NCBI GenBank assembly: GCA_035403225.1
Contig: DAONET010000004.1
Location: 53,444-117,443, forward strand
Length of the DNA: 64,000 bases
Direction of reading: 5' to 3'
Source of the DNA: DAIRDK01 sp035403225
GTDB taxonomy: Bacteria; Bacteroidota; Bacteroidia; Bacteroidales; FEN-979
This document shows, piece after piece, positions 35,737 to 45,248 of the stretch. Position numbers and translations under genes: made by a program. How positions within the stretch are numbered: the first letter of the stretch is position 1; every line of letters begins with the position of its first letter. The notes beneath the pieces were generated by a model that saw only the letters and a list, made by a program, of their open reading frames with translations, was not told the origin of the DNA and searched no databases.

Positions 35737-37697
35737 TGCAACTGAAGAAACTGATATTGTTGCCGATCATACCGATCATCCTCACAGGCTTTATCGGGTG
35801 TACTTCGAAAACCAAAACACCCGAAGTGGCTACCGGCGCCTTTACCATTACAGATTTTATTCCCTGGACGAACTGGAAGATCGATTCGGCAGGACATGAA
35901 TCGGAAAATATGATGATGGATAAAGCCATCTACCTTGATTATACCGATGCCATGGAACAAGGGTTTGTCATTCCTTCCATCCGCCAGACTGAAGACGGGT
36001 TCTTCCACATGGAATTCCGCATCCGTAACACCGGCACTGCACCAGCCTCTTTCTCCTATAAAATCTATTATCAGAATGAATCTTACAAATTCCCTGAAAG
36101 AGATACGATTGATTCTACCAAAGTCCATCCTTATGCCTGGGAAAATTTCTATGGCAGTTGGGAAGAAGTCGGAAAGACATTTGCCGAAACAGGCATGATC
36201 CCTGCCGATAAGGAGTTTCATGTTGTGACTGATCATTTCCGCATTGTCGGTAATCCCCGCGATGAGCAACGGTATTATGCTAACGGGAAAAACGACCGTT
36301 GGAAAAGAAATCCGAGGGTGGGTAATTACAGCTTCATGCTCGTTGTCACTACGACAGATAACATCAAATCAAAAGCTGTTCCCGAACACATCCAGAATAT
36401 CGGGAAGATCGTGGACAACAGCTTCCTGAATCCTTATTTCTATTTTTTATATGGCGACGGAAGACGGTTGAAAAACACCGTGGTCTCTGTCTTTCCGTAT
36501 CACCTGAAAGTGATCGCCAAGCCTGACCCGGGAGCCGGAATCTATCTCCCGCCCAATCATTTTACCTCAGAAAAACACGGGAGCTTCTTCACGAAAAACT
36601 GCGGATTGGATTCCGCTTTATACAGAACAGCTCAATTCAGCCAGTTCGTTCATTATATCGACCCCGGCACCAAATTCAGCAATATCCCCGTCATCTCCGA
36701 TGTGTTGAACGATAACTATTCGCTCATGGATTACAACTGGAACAAACAGTTCTACCGCCAGGACGAACTGGTCGCTACCACTCCTTCCACTGCTTCCGTG
36801 CCTTGCAAGACCGTCGTTTCCGACCCTGTTAAACATTCGATCACCATCATCAATCCGGGAACGAAATTCGGGGAATGGAAAAAACAAAATGTCGGCGTGA
36901 TCTCCCGGCATGGTTTTATTTACGGGAAATGGACTGTCAAAGCTAAACTGACGGAATTGCTGAATCAAAACAACCTCTGGAACGGGCTTACCAACGCCAT
37001 CTGGCTCATCACCATGAATGAGGCTCCGTGGAATTACCGTCGCGATTGTAACAACGAAGGGTATATGGAGAATTATTACGGCGGACAACAGGATAATCGG
37101 GTGAAGAATATAGGGTATAGTGAAATTGACTTCGAGATTCTGAAAACCGTCCCGTATTGTCCCAGCTATATCATGCCTCCTGCCTATAACCATGGGATCG
37201 ATGACCAATACGATCAGGCTAACTGGAACATCCCGCTTCCCGAAGAGATCCGGAATCAGAACGACGACTTGCAGGTTGCCTGCACCAACTGGGATATGGC
37301 TTGCTGGGATCCGCAGAATTTCAACGCGGGCTGTAACCCTGTAATCTATAAAAATCAGGTGTTCTGGGCACACAGGTGGGACCGGAATTACCGCGCCATC
37401 ACTACCAAAGTGCCTGCTTCCGATAATGAAATTTTCGGAGGAGAATATTATTATTTTCAGATCGATTGGCAACCCGACCGCATCATCTGGCGGATAGGTC
37501 CGTCAAAAGATAAACTCCGGGTTGTAGGGTATGTCGACAGCAAAATAACTTCCATCCCCAATAATCAGATGTTACTCATCGTTTCGCAGGAGTTTCATAA
37601 TACCCGTTGGTGGGTGGGTTCAACGTACCAACAGGATAATATTCCTTTCCCTGAAAACGATATCATCGGTGAAGTTTTAGAAGTGACTATTGAATAA
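35733..37697 (+). CDS. Lipoprotein with GH16-like (concanavalin fold) catalytic domain
   Basis: A 654-residue lipoprotein: the signal peptide ends LTGFIGC with lipidated Cys23. The N-terminal half (about 40-260) looks like a beta-sandwich (FFHMEFRIRNTGTAPASFSY). The C-terminal half (about 365-654) resembles GH16 glycoside hydrolases or transglycosylases: ISRHGFIYGKWTVKAKL, NAIWLITMNEAPW, the catalytic motif E464-I-D466-F-E468 in YSEIDFEILK, and a late strand FQIDWQPDRIIWRIG. EIDxE is the nucleophile/acid-base motif of that family, which acts on beta-linked glucans or galactans. Here it may trim or cross-link the polymer made by the locus. Start overlaps the upstream stop (ATGA) and stop overlaps the downstream start (TAATG). 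Confidence 0.72.
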   Translation: MMQLKKLILLPIIPIILTGFIGCTSKTKTPEVATGAFTITDFIPWTNWKIDSAGHESENMMMDKAIYLDYTDAMEQGFVIPSIRQTEDGFFHMEFRIRNTGTAPASFSYKIYYQNESYKFPERDTIDSTKVHPYAWENFYGSWEEVGKTFAETGMIPADKEFHVVTDHFRIVGNPRDEQRYYANGKNDRWKRNPRVGNYSFMLVVTTTDNIKSKAVPEHIQNIGKIVDNSFLNPYFYFLYGDGRRLKNTVVSVFPYHLKVIAKPDPGAGIYLPPNHFTSEKHGSFFTKNCGLDSALYRTAQFSQFVHYIDPGTKFSNIPVISDVLNDNYSLMDYNWNKQFYRQDELVATTPSTASVPCKTVVSDPVKHSITIINPGTKFGEWKKQNVGVISRHGFIYGKWTVKAKLTELLNQNNLWNGLTNAIWLITMNEAPWNYRRDCNNEGYMENYYGGQQDNRVKNIGYSEIDFEILKTVPYCPSYIMPPAYNHGIDDQYDQANWNIPLPEEIRNQNDDLQVACTNWDMACWDPQNFNAGCNPVIYKNQVFWAHRWDRNYRAITTKVPASDNEIFGGEYYYFQIDWQPDRIIWRIGPSKDKLRVVGYVDSKITSIPNNQMLLIVSQEFHNTRWWVGSTYQQDNIPFPENDIIGEVLEVTIE

Positions 37698-40135
37698 TGA
37701 CTATAACAACGATAAAGACTAAACTGCCAGCTATTCTGCAGGATTTTCTGCGGACTTCCCTTTGTTTTCTGCCTGTCATTCCTGTCATCAGGTTAATGGA
37801 GTTTCTCCTGTTACGATCCGTTCATAACCTTCCTCCGGGGAGTGGAGGGTTGATCTTTTCCGGTATGGTACCCGACCTTTTTTTCTGGCTGGTTATCTGC
37901 CTCCTGGGTATCTTTCCATACCTGCTGGTCGGACTGCTCAGCCGGAAAACAGCTTCCATGATTGGGCTGATCATGACGATCCTTTATTCTTTCCTCCATT
38001 TCGGGCTGATCAGTTACTTCTCGATCACCCTGGTACCGCTTGATCAGGTTGTCTTTTCCTATTCCCTGAAAGAGATGTTGACCATCTCCGCGTCGTCAGC
38101 CAAGTTTAGTTTCCTTACCTTTCTTCCTTTCCTCGTACTGGCGGTCGCTGTTCTGGGATCCTGGTTCCTGTTCAAAAAGGTAAAAACGGGAAAAAAGTTT
38201 ATGCTGGCTTTCTTCGCGGTGTTGTTGTTATCTCCTCTTTTTCTGAAGTTTTTGAATCCGAAATCCGAACAGTACACCACAGACTTCGATTATTACCTGG
38301 CTGTCAACAAACCATTGTATCTCTTCGGAAAATGCTGGTCATTCCTGCATGCCGGTTCAATCCTGCCGACCTACTCTGCCACTCCTGATGCGGCTATGAA
38401 AGAGCAGTTTTCTCTCTATCATTCCAATCATCCCGAATTCCGGTTCATCGGCGGGGATAACCCATTGCTCCATTTCGACGAAACGCCTGATGTACTGAGC
38501 CCCTTTTTCCAAACCGGAGCAACAAAACCCAACTTTGTTTTTATCATCGTTGAATCACTTTCTTCGGCTTTTTGCGGTGATCAGTCGTACCTGGGTAGCT
38601 TTACTCCGTTTATCGATTCTCTTTCGAATCATAGTCTTTACTGGCAAAACTGCCTCGCTACTTCTGAAAGAACCTTCTATGTATTGCCGGCAATGTTCGG
38701 ATCATTACCGTATGGCGCCGGAAAATACCTGGATAACCTTACCGGGTCTGCGTACCATCTCTCCCTGATTCGTTATTTAAATCAAAGTGGTTATACTTCG
38801 CGCTTCTTCTATGGAGGGGATCCTTCTTTCAATCAGATGGATAATTTCCTGCACCGGAACGAGACCGACTTTCTCCTTACTACCTGGGGACCTTCCTATA
38901 CCCGGCAATCAAAAGCTTCCAGCGGATTTACCTGGGGATATCCCGATCATGAGATGTTCAAACGGTCGTTCGAAGTGATGGATTCCATGAAGACGGAACC
39001 AGCGCTCGACATTTTCCTTACTCTTTCGACACACGCTCCTTTTGAACCGCCCATGAGGGAGAAGTACCTTGCCATGTATGAAAAGCGCCTGAATGAGCTG
39101 AAAATGGGGAAAAATGAAAGAAAAGAAGCCGACAAGTATAAGGATATCTATTCCACGATTCTTTATTCCGATGACGCCCTTCGCTCTTTCTTCAACGAGT
39201 ACCGCAAAAGACCCGATTTCAAAAACACGATCTTCATTATTACAGGCGATCACTCCCTTCCTGAACTCAACATCGGGTGGTATTCTCCCATGGAACGATT
39301 CAGAGTTCCGTTTATCATCTATTCACCCATGCTGAAAAAAGCCCATAAGTTCCAGTCAGTAATCACCCACCTTGATGTAACGCCATCGATCCTCTCCATG
39401 ATGCGAAACAAATACGGCATCAGGACACAACCGTTGGCTCACTGGTTGGGAACAGGGCTCGATACTACCACCGCTTTCCGGAGTACCAGATCGCTCGTAT
39501 GTATCAGAAATAATAAAGATATGGTTGATTTCATCGATGGGAACTATTGCTTATCCGACGGACGCCTCTTCCGCATCACGCCCGAGATGAAAGCCGAACC
39601 GTTAAAAGATAAAGTGATTCAAACCAAATTGCAGAACAAACTGAACAACTTCGTTCAGGTGACAGAGTATGTGGGATCGACCAATACTTTGATCCCCGTC
39701 AGAATGATGTTCGGGAAAGACCTGGCCGGACAGGAAATCCCTGTCAATGATCAGATACGGTATTCAGGTGAATCCTGGAGCGACGAATTTATTTCGTTAC
39801 TCCCCCAGCGCGATATTAACAATGACTATAAATATATCACACTCAGTATCTCCTTTAAGTTTTTTTCTTCGGAAACAGATCCGGAGAAACTACCAAAAAT
39901 GGTTTTTGACGTCTCCGATGAAAAGGGTAAAAACCTGATATGGAATCAGTACCCAATGTTTAAACCCGGCGAGTACCGCCCCGGGCAGTGGCAAACGGTT
40001 ACGTTTAACGGAAGCATGGACCTGAGCTCTGTCAAAAACCCGGAAGCCTGTAACCTCAAGATGTTCCTCTGGAATTCTTCAAAGATCACCGTCAGGGCAG
40101 ACAGTCTTTCGAAATCCATGAAAGGATTTTTGTAA
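37697..40135 (+). CDS. LtaS-like membrane phospho-alditol transferase (sulfatase fold) with C-terminal module
   Basis: An 812-residue protein. About five membrane helices (residues 15-170) precede a periplasmic alkaline-phosphatase-superfamily domain: FVFIIVESLSSAF (metal ligand Glu286), the likely Thr326 nucleophile in ATSERTFYVLPAMFGSLP, LSTHAPFEPP, and FIITGDHSLPEL (Asp518-His519). These match lipoteichoic acid synthase and phosphoglycerol transferases, which move phosphoglycerol or phosphoethanolamine from phospholipids. Residues about 657-812 are the beta-sandwich module (WQTVTFNGSMDLS, MFLWN). Gram-negative members usually decorate periplasmic or surface glycans; phosphoglycerol addition to the local polymer is my inference. 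It ends the operon. Confidence 0.85.
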   Translation: MTITTIKTKLPAILQDFLRTSLCFLPVIPVIRLMEFLLLRSVHNLPPGSGGLIFSGMVPDLFFWLVICLLGIFPYLLVGLLSRKTASMIGLIMTILYSFLHFGLISYFSITLVPLDQVVFSYSLKEMLTISASSAKFSFLTFLPFLVLAVAVLGSWFLFKKVKTGKKFMLAFFAVLLLSPLFLKFLNPKSEQYTTDFDYYLAVNKPLYLFGKCWSFLHAGSILPTYSATPDAAMKEQFSLYHSNHPEFRFIGGDNPLLHFDETPDVLSPFFQTGATKPNFVFIIVESLSSAFCGDQSYLGSFTPFIDSLSNHSLYWQNCLATSERTFYVLPAMFGSLPYGAGKYLDNLTGSAYHLSLIRYLNQSGYTSRFFYGGDPSFNQMDNFLHRNETDFLLTTWGPSYTRQSKASSGFTWGYPDHEMFKRSFEVMDSMKTEPALDIFLTLSTHAPFEPPMREKYLAMYEKRLNELKMGKNERKEADKYKDIYSTILYSDDALRSFFNEYRKRPDFKNTIFIITGDHSLPELNIGWYSPMERFRVPFIIYSPMLKKAHKFQSVITHLDVTPSILSMMRNKYGIRTQPLAHWLGTGLDTTTAFRSTRSLVCIRNNKDMVDFIDGNYCLSDGRLFRITPEMKAEPLKDKVIQTKLQNKLNNFVQVTEYVGSTNTLIPVRMMFGKDLAGQEIPVNDQIRYSGESWSDEFISLLPQRDINNDYKYITLSISFKFFSSETDPEKLPKMVFDVSDEKGKNLIWNQYPMFKPGEYRPGQWQTVTFNGSMDLSSVKNPEACNLKMFLWNSSKITVRADSLSKSMKGFL

Positions 40136-40150
40136 TAGATTATAATCTAT
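40134..40150. repeat. Short palindrome after the glycan operon
   Basis: ATAGATT-TAT-AATCTAT, 7-bp arms with a 3-base loop, overlapping the stop codon of the LtaS-like gene and 12 bases before the next start. No T run follows; it may be an operator or a weak hairpin. Confidence 0.35.
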
Positions 40151-40162
40151 ATAGATCGATAA

Positions 40163-41317
40163 ATGGATATACTGGTTTTGGGTGCGGGCCTGGTAGGGGG
40201 GCCTTTAGCCATTGATTTAGCCAAAGACGACCGCTTCTCGGTGACGGCGGTGGACCTGAGCAAGGATGCCTTGCAGAAACTCGTAAATTATCCGGTAAAG
40301 ACAGTCCCCATGGATCTCCGGTTCCCGGAGGAAGTGACCCGGTTGGCCGGAAGATACGACATGGTGGTGAACGCCGTTCCGGGATCCCTGGGATTTCAGA
40401 CCCTGAAAGCGTTGATCTGGGCGGGGAAAGACATTGTGGATATTTCATTCTTCCCCGAAGATCCCATGGAACTTGACGAAATAGCCCGGCGAAAGAACGT
40501 GACTGTTGTCACCGATTGCGGAGTGGCCCCCGGGATGTGCAATGTGCTCATCGGTCATGCTGACAGTTTGCTCAATGAGACGGAAAAGGTGGTTTATTAC
40601 GTAGGTGGACTTCCGGAGATCCGCGAATGGCCCTGGGAATACAAAGCCGTCTTTTCGCCTTCCGATGTCATCGAAGAATATACACGCCCTGCACGACTCG
40701 TTGAGAACGGAAAGATCGTGGAGAAACCGGCGCTTTCCGACCTTGAGCTGATCGATTTTCCAGGCGTCGGTACCCTGGAGGCTTTTAATACCGATGGTCT
40801 GCGCTCGCTGCTGAAAACCATTCAAGCGCCCGACATGAAGGAAAAGACCCTTCGCTACCCCGGGCATGCAGAAAAGATCAAGATTTTGAAGGAAACAGGG
40901 TTTTTCAGCCAGGAGGAGATCGGGTTCAACGGCTGCTCCATCAGTGCCGTTGATTTTACCGCCAAAGTACTCTTCCCGAAATGGAAACTAAAAGAGAATG
41001 AAACGGATTTTACGCTGATGAAGGTGATCGTGGAAGGGAAAAAGGACGAGGAACGACTCCGGTTGACGTACGATCTTTTTGATAAGTATGATGCCTCGAC
41101 CGGAGTGCATTCCATGGCACGGACGACCGGTTATACAGCAACGGTCACCTTGCGCATGATCATTGATGGATTATTCCGGGAGAAAGGCATCATCGTGCCG
41201 GAAATGATCGGCAAAAACCCCGATTGTGTGAAATACTTGCTGAACGGGCTGAAGGAAAGAGGGGTGGTCTACCGCGAATCGGTCACCACGTTATCCGCTG
41301 ATCAGAAATCTTTATAA
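40163..41317 (+). CDS. Saccharopine dehydrogenase-family oxidoreductase
   Basis: A 384-residue cytosolic dehydrogenase. The N-terminal Rossmann domain has ILVLGAGLVGGPLAIDLA (dinucleotide-binding glycines) and ends with CGVAPGMCNVLIGH, a hallmark of saccharopine dehydrogenase and lysine 6-dehydrogenase proteins. The C-terminal domain includes YYVGGLPEIREWPWEYKAVFSP, ALSDLELIDFPGVGTLEAFNTDG and TLRYPGHAEKIK, which fit this family closely. The substrate (saccharopine, lysine or another amino acid) is not decided by sequence. The 3' end overlaps the convergent penicillin-binding protein gene by 16 bases. Confidence 0.85.
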   Translation: MDILVLGAGLVGGPLAIDLAKDDRFSVTAVDLSKDALQKLVNYPVKTVPMDLRFPEEVTRLAGRYDMVVNAVPGSLGFQTLKALIWAGKDIVDISFFPEDPMELDEIARRKNVTVVTDCGVAPGMCNVLIGHADSLLNETEKVVYYVGGLPEIREWPWEYKAVFSPSDVIEEYTRPARLVENGKIVEKPALSDLELIDFPGVGTLEAFNTDGLRSLLKTIQAPDMKEKTLRYPGHAEKIKILKETGFFSQEEIGFNGCSISAVDFTAKVLFPKWKLKENETDFTLMKVIVEGKKDEERLRLTYDLFDKYDASTGVHSMARTTGYTATVTLRMIIDGLFREKGIIVPEMIGKNPDCVKYLLNGLKERGVVYRESVTTLSADQKSL

Positions 41318-43563
41318 GAATCCTCTTTTTTCTTGGTTTCTTTCGTGGCTTCGTCGCAATCGAAATTATAATCATAGCTTTTAGAAGGCTTCCAGAAGTC
41401 ATCTTTCGAAAGTTTCAGCGTCGGGTCGGCATAGACTTGCTGCATATAGAGAGCCCACACGGGAAGGGCAGTATTGGCGCCCTGTCCGAGGTCAAGTGTC
41501 CTGAAGTGGGCAGCTCTGTCTTCACATCCTACCCAAACACCGGTGACCAGGTCGGGGGTAATACCCATGAACCACCCGTCACTCTGGTTTTGGGTGGTAC
41601 CGGTCTTCCCTGCGATAGGATTGCTCAGGTTGTATCGATACCGTAATCTTACCCCTGTGCCGCTTTCCACTACGCCTTTCATGAGTTGGATCATCAGCCA
41701 GGCCGTTTCTTCGCTGATTGCCTCCTGTTGTTTTGGAACGAACTGTTCCAGCACATTCCCGTTCCGGTCTTCAATGCGGGTGATAAAAATAGGCTCGACC
41801 CATACCCCCTTGTTGGCGTAGGTTCCCATTGCGCCGGTCATCTCGTACAAGGTCAGGTCGGCTGATCCTAAAGCGATGGAATACACGGCGGGGATATAAC
41901 TGGTGACTCCCATCTTCCTGGCGATGGTGATCACATCGTGAGGGGAGTATTTTTTCATCAACTGTCCCGAGACCCAGTTATTGGAGTTGGCCAGCGCCCA
42001 TTTCAGGGTCACTTCCTCGCCCAGGTGTTCTTTATCCGAGTTGCCGGGAGCCCAAACCTCTCCATTACCCAGGTCAATTACCGGCTGGATATTGGGATAA
42101 CGGGTGCAGGGAGTTTCTCCTTCCTGCATGGCCAGCGTGTAAAGGAATGGCTTGAACGTGGATCCTACCTGCCGTTTGCTCATTTTCACATGGTCGAACT
42201 GGAAATAACGGTTATCAATGCCACCGACATAAGCTTTGACATAGCCCGTATGAGGATCAACAGACATCAGCCCGGCCTGAAGGAAGAACTTATAATACCG
42301 CAGTGAATCCCAGGGCGTCATTACCGTATCAATCGGGCCATTCCACGAAAATACCTGCATGTTCACCGGTTCCTTGAAATTCTTCAGGATCTCATCATCC
42401 GATGCATTGCGGAGTTTGAGCCGGTAATACCGGTCGCTGCGACGCATGGCTTGCATCATCAGGTTCTCAATCTCTTTCTTCTCTGAGCTTTTGTCAAAAA
42501 CGAACGGGGCATTCTCATACCCTTTCCAATGCTTGAAGAACAAGGGTTGCAGTTGTTTCCCGACATATTCCTGCACTGCCTTTTCGGCATAATCCTGCAT
42601 CTTATAGTTGATGGTAGTATAGATCTTCAAACCATCCCGGTACAGGTTATAAGGCGTTCCGTCCGATTTGGAATGGGCATTACACCATTCGGTCAACTCC
42701 ATTCGCAGATATTCTCTGAAGTACGTTGCCAGACCTGCTGTATGGTCCTGGATCTGGTAATTCGACATGTCGATGGGAATCTTTTGCAGGGAATCCCTCT
42801 CTTCTTCCGTGATGTAATCGTATTTTTCCATCTGTCCCAGTACCACGTTCCTTCGCTCGAGAGCGCGTTCGGGATGTTTTACCGGACTAAGCCAGCTGGG
42901 GCGCTGCAGAATGCCGATCAACAGGGCTGCCTGCTCTGGTTTCAGATCTGCGGGTGAGGTGTTGAAATAGGTTTTAGCGGCTGATTTTATTCCGAATGAC
43001 TGGCTGCCGAAATCCACGGTATTCAGGTACATCGAAAGAATCTCTTCTTTGGAATAGTTACGCTCCAGTTTGATGGCCGTGACCCATTCCTTGAGTTTGG
43101 TGATTACCAGTTCCGCAAAAGAGGAATTAGGCTTGCGGGGGAACAGGTTTTTGGCCAACTGCTGGGTGATGGTGCTTCCTCCTCCCTTGTTCGAACCGGT
43201 AGCCATGCCGAAGGCAACCCGGAACATGGCCTTGAAATCGATACCGGAGTGCCGCTCAAAACGTGCATCTTCTGTAGCGATCAGGGCATTCACCACATTG
43301 GGGGAGAGAGCCTGGTAGGCAATGTTCGAACGGTTTTCGATGAAATATTTTCCCAGCACTTTGCCGTCTGAGGAGATGACTTCGGAAGCGAGGTTGCTCC
43401 GCGGGTTTTCCAGCTCTTCAAAACTGGGCATCTTCCCGAAAAGACCGAATGCAATGGATATGAAAAGCAATATGAAAAAGAACCACCCCAGAAAAAAGGT
43501 GATCCACATGCCCCGGATGAATAACCGGGATTTTTCTTCAGGTATATTTTTATCAGTTCCCAT
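41302..43563 (-). CDS. Class A penicillin-binding protein (PBP1A family)
   Basis: A 753-residue bifunctional peptidoglycan synthase anchored by one N-terminal helix (about 16-40). The GT51 glycosyltransferase domain shows ATEDARFERHSGIDF, GGGSTITQQLAKNLFP and SKEEILSMYLNTVDFG. The transpeptidase domain carries the SxxK box STFKPFLYTLAM, the SxN box ANSNNWVSG and the KTG box GKTGTTQNQSDGWF. All key residues are present. It is the last gene of a minus-strand run with gldH, ricT and holB upstream, an order I recognise from other Bacteroidota. The gldH stop is 9 bases before its start. Confidence 0.94.
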   Translation of the reverse strand: MGTDKNIPEEKSRLFIRGMWITFFLGWFFFILLFISIAFGLFGKMPSFEELENPRSNLASEVISSDGKVLGKYFIENRSNIAYQALSPNVVNALIATEDARFERHSGIDFKAMFRVAFGMATGSNKGGGSTITQQLAKNLFPRKPNSSFAELVITKLKEWVTAIKLERNYSKEEILSMYLNTVDFGSQSFGIKSAAKTYFNTSPADLKPEQAALLIGILQRPSWLSPVKHPERALERRNVVLGQMEKYDYITEEERDSLQKIPIDMSNYQIQDHTAGLATYFREYLRMELTEWCNAHSKSDGTPYNLYRDGLKIYTTINYKMQDYAEKAVQEYVGKQLQPLFFKHWKGYENAPFVFDKSSEKKEIENLMMQAMRRSDRYYRLKLRNASDDEILKNFKEPVNMQVFSWNGPIDTVMTPWDSLRYYKFFLQAGLMSVDPHTGYVKAYVGGIDNRYFQFDHVKMSKRQVGSTFKPFLYTLAMQEGETPCTRYPNIQPVIDLGNGEVWAPGNSDKEHLGEEVTLKWALANSNNWVSGQLMKKYSPHDVITIARKMGVTSYIPAVYSIALGSADLTLYEMTGAMGTYANKGVWVEPIFITRIEDRNGNVLEQFVPKQQEAISEETAWLMIQLMKGVVESGTGVRLRYRYNLSNPIAGKTGTTQNQSDGWFMGITPDLVTGVWVGCEDRAAHFRTLDLGQGANTALPVWALYMQQVYADPTLKLSKDDFWKPSKSYDYNFDCDEATKETKKKEDSYKDF

Positions 43564-43572
43564 CCCAGTTAA

Positions 43573-44061
43573 TTAACGGGTAGTCCCTTGTTTTTTATCT
43601 ATTCTGATACCGATATCACGGATACCGGTCAGGGGATCAATCCGCATAGCCTGCTCAAATTCAAAACAATACATGCCTGGTTTTTTGAATTTCACCCCTT
43701 GTTGAAAGAGAAAACGGTTATATCTTACACTTCCCATTCCCGATCCGAGCCATTTACCCTGGAAATCGGCCAGCAGGCATTCAATGGTGTCGCGGGCGAT
43801 CTTTCCGTCGGGGAAAGTGGTTTGCATGAACAGAATCAGGTTACAGTAAGGATAAGTCACGTCGTTCCTCAGGTTCACATAAAAATCATAAAAGGTTGTT
43901 GTATCCTGTATAACGACGGAAAACGGAATCTTGTTGTTAGTGGCCCAGGAACCGTCGGCAATTTTTACGTTTCTCTCAAAGTACTTGTCGTTGCTGCACG
44001 AAACAATAACAAATGCCACTGTAAAAAAGGAAAGCAGAACGGTGACCTGCCGGATCGTCAT
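43573..44061 (-). CDS. gldH: Gliding motility / T9SS-associated lipoprotein GldH
   Basis: A 162-residue lipoprotein with the signal peptide ending VIVSC (lipidated Cys22). The mature part reads NDKYFERNVKIADGSWA, FYDFYVNLRNDVTYPYCNL and FPDGKIARDTIECLLADFQG, then GVKFKKPGMYCFEFEQAMR, which is the typical GldH sequence. GldH was found through Flavobacterium gliding mutants and is present widely in Bacteroidota, including non-gliding species, where its precise job is unclear. Here it fits the presence of a T9SS substrate in the window and does not by itself prove gliding. Confidence 0.9.
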   Translation of the reverse strand: MTIRQVTVLLSFFTVAFVIVSCSNDKYFERNVKIADGSWATNNKIPFSVVIQDTTTFYDFYVNLRNDVTYPYCNLILFMQTTFPDGKIARDTIECLLADFQGKWLGSGMGSVRYNRFLFQQGVKFKKPGMYCFEFEQAMRIDPLTGIRDIGIRIDKKQGTTR

Positions 44062-44080
44062 ATGCGTGTCAGATTAGTTG

Positions 44081-45202
44081 CTACAGTGAATCAAACCTAT
44101 TCAGGTCATCTTCATCGTGGACGGAAGTTTTATCTTTTTCTTTTTCAGGACTCCGGGCAAAATCTTCCAGTTGTTCCGGGAAATTTCCTTTTTTATTTTC
44201 CTCAATAATATGCGCTACGTTCTCGGCCGAAAGGGCAAAGAAATTCGAAGGGTCATCTTTGTATGAATACCAGATTGTTTTTCCGAAGATATCGATCTTT
44301 TGGGAGGTGGCATCACCCTTTTTTGTCTTTAAGGGGATGTCGGTATCGGGGAAATCCTTCAACGCATCCGTATAACATTCAAATTCGTAATTCAGGCAGC
44401 ATTTCAATTTGCCGCATTGTCCTGCCAGCTTCTGCGGATTGAGCGCCAGTTGTTGAACCCTGGCTGCCTGTGTGGTCACCGAATGAAAATCACTCATCCA
44501 GGTGGCGCAGCAAACTTCCCGGCCACAAGATCCGATACCACCCAACCGGCTGGCTTCCTGCCGGGCCCCTATTTGGCGCATCTCAATTCTGACCTTGAAT
44601 TCTTCGGCCAGCTTCTTAATGAGCTCGCGGAAATCAACACGGTCGTCGGCCGTATAATAAAAAATAGCTTTCGTGTTGTCACCCTGATACTCAACATCGT
44701 TGATCTTCATCTGCAGCGACAGGCTTTCAGCGATGGTACGAGATTTATAGAGCGTGGCGTCCTCATTTTCCACAGCCACAATCCATTTTTCGATGTCGGT
44801 CAGTTTGGCTCTCCGGTATACTTTCTTCAGATCAGGGGAGCCGGGATCGACCTTTTTCTTTTCCATCTGGAAACGAACCACCTCGCCGGCAAGGCTCACT
44901 GTGCCGATGTCATGGCCCGGCGAAGCTTCCACTGCGACGATCTCGCCCATCGTCAAATCAAGATCAGGGGGCAGACGGTAAAAATCTTTCCGGCTGTTTT
45001 TGAAACGAACCTCTACGACATCAAAAGGCACGGCTCCCGGCGCCACAGGGATGGATGACAGCCAGTCAAAGGAGTCGAACTTGCTGCAACGGTGCTGATA
45101 CAGTTTTTCGTTCTTCTGATATGGCTTGGGAGGCTGACAAAAACCGCGCGTCAGAAATGGGTGAGGAACATATTTTTGAGAAAAGAAATCTAATTCGTCC
45201 AT
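44081..45202 (-). CDS. ricT: PSP1-domain protein RicT (YaaT)
   Basis: A 373-residue PSP1 protein. After a variable N-terminus the domain shows DVVEVRFKNSRKDFYRLP, and the cysteine-rich segments GSCGREVCCATWM and AGQCGKLKCCLNYEFECY. In Bacillus, RicT with RicA and RicF forms an iron-sulfur complex that promotes RNA processing through RNase Y; in Bacteroidota the partners are not obvious. The C-terminal 60 residues are charged and low in complexity. A TACCTTTG box upstream suggests that a promoter for ricT-gldH-pbp1A lies between holB and ricT. Confidence 0.88.
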   Translation of the reverse strand: MDELDFFSQKYVPHPFLTRGFCQPPKPYQKNEKLYQHRCSKFDSFDWLSSIPVAPGAVPFDVVEVRFKNSRKDFYRLPPDLDLTMGEIVAVEASPGHDIGTVSLAGEVVRFQMEKKKVDPGSPDLKKVYRRAKLTDIEKWIVAVENEDATLYKSRTIAESLSLQMKINDVEYQGDNTKAIFYYTADDRVDFRELIKKLAEEFKVRIEMRQIGARQEASRLGGIGSCGREVCCATWMSDFHSVTTQAARVQQLALNPQKLAGQCGKLKCCLNYEFECYTDALKDFPDTDIPLKTKKGDATSQKIDIFGKTIWYSYKDDPSNFFALSAENVAHIIEENKKGNFPEQLEDFARSPEKEKDKTSVHDEDDLNRFDSL

Positions 45203-45220
45203 AGTCCGTTGCTAAACCTG

Positions 45221-45228
45221 CAAAGGTA
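45221..45228 (-). promoter_or_regulatory. -7 box (TACCTTTG) upstream of ricT
   Basis: Full TAnnTTTG match on the minus strand, 18 bases before the ATG at 45202. Confidence 0.5.
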
Positions 45229-45248
45229 CAAAAATTTGCAGATAGTAC

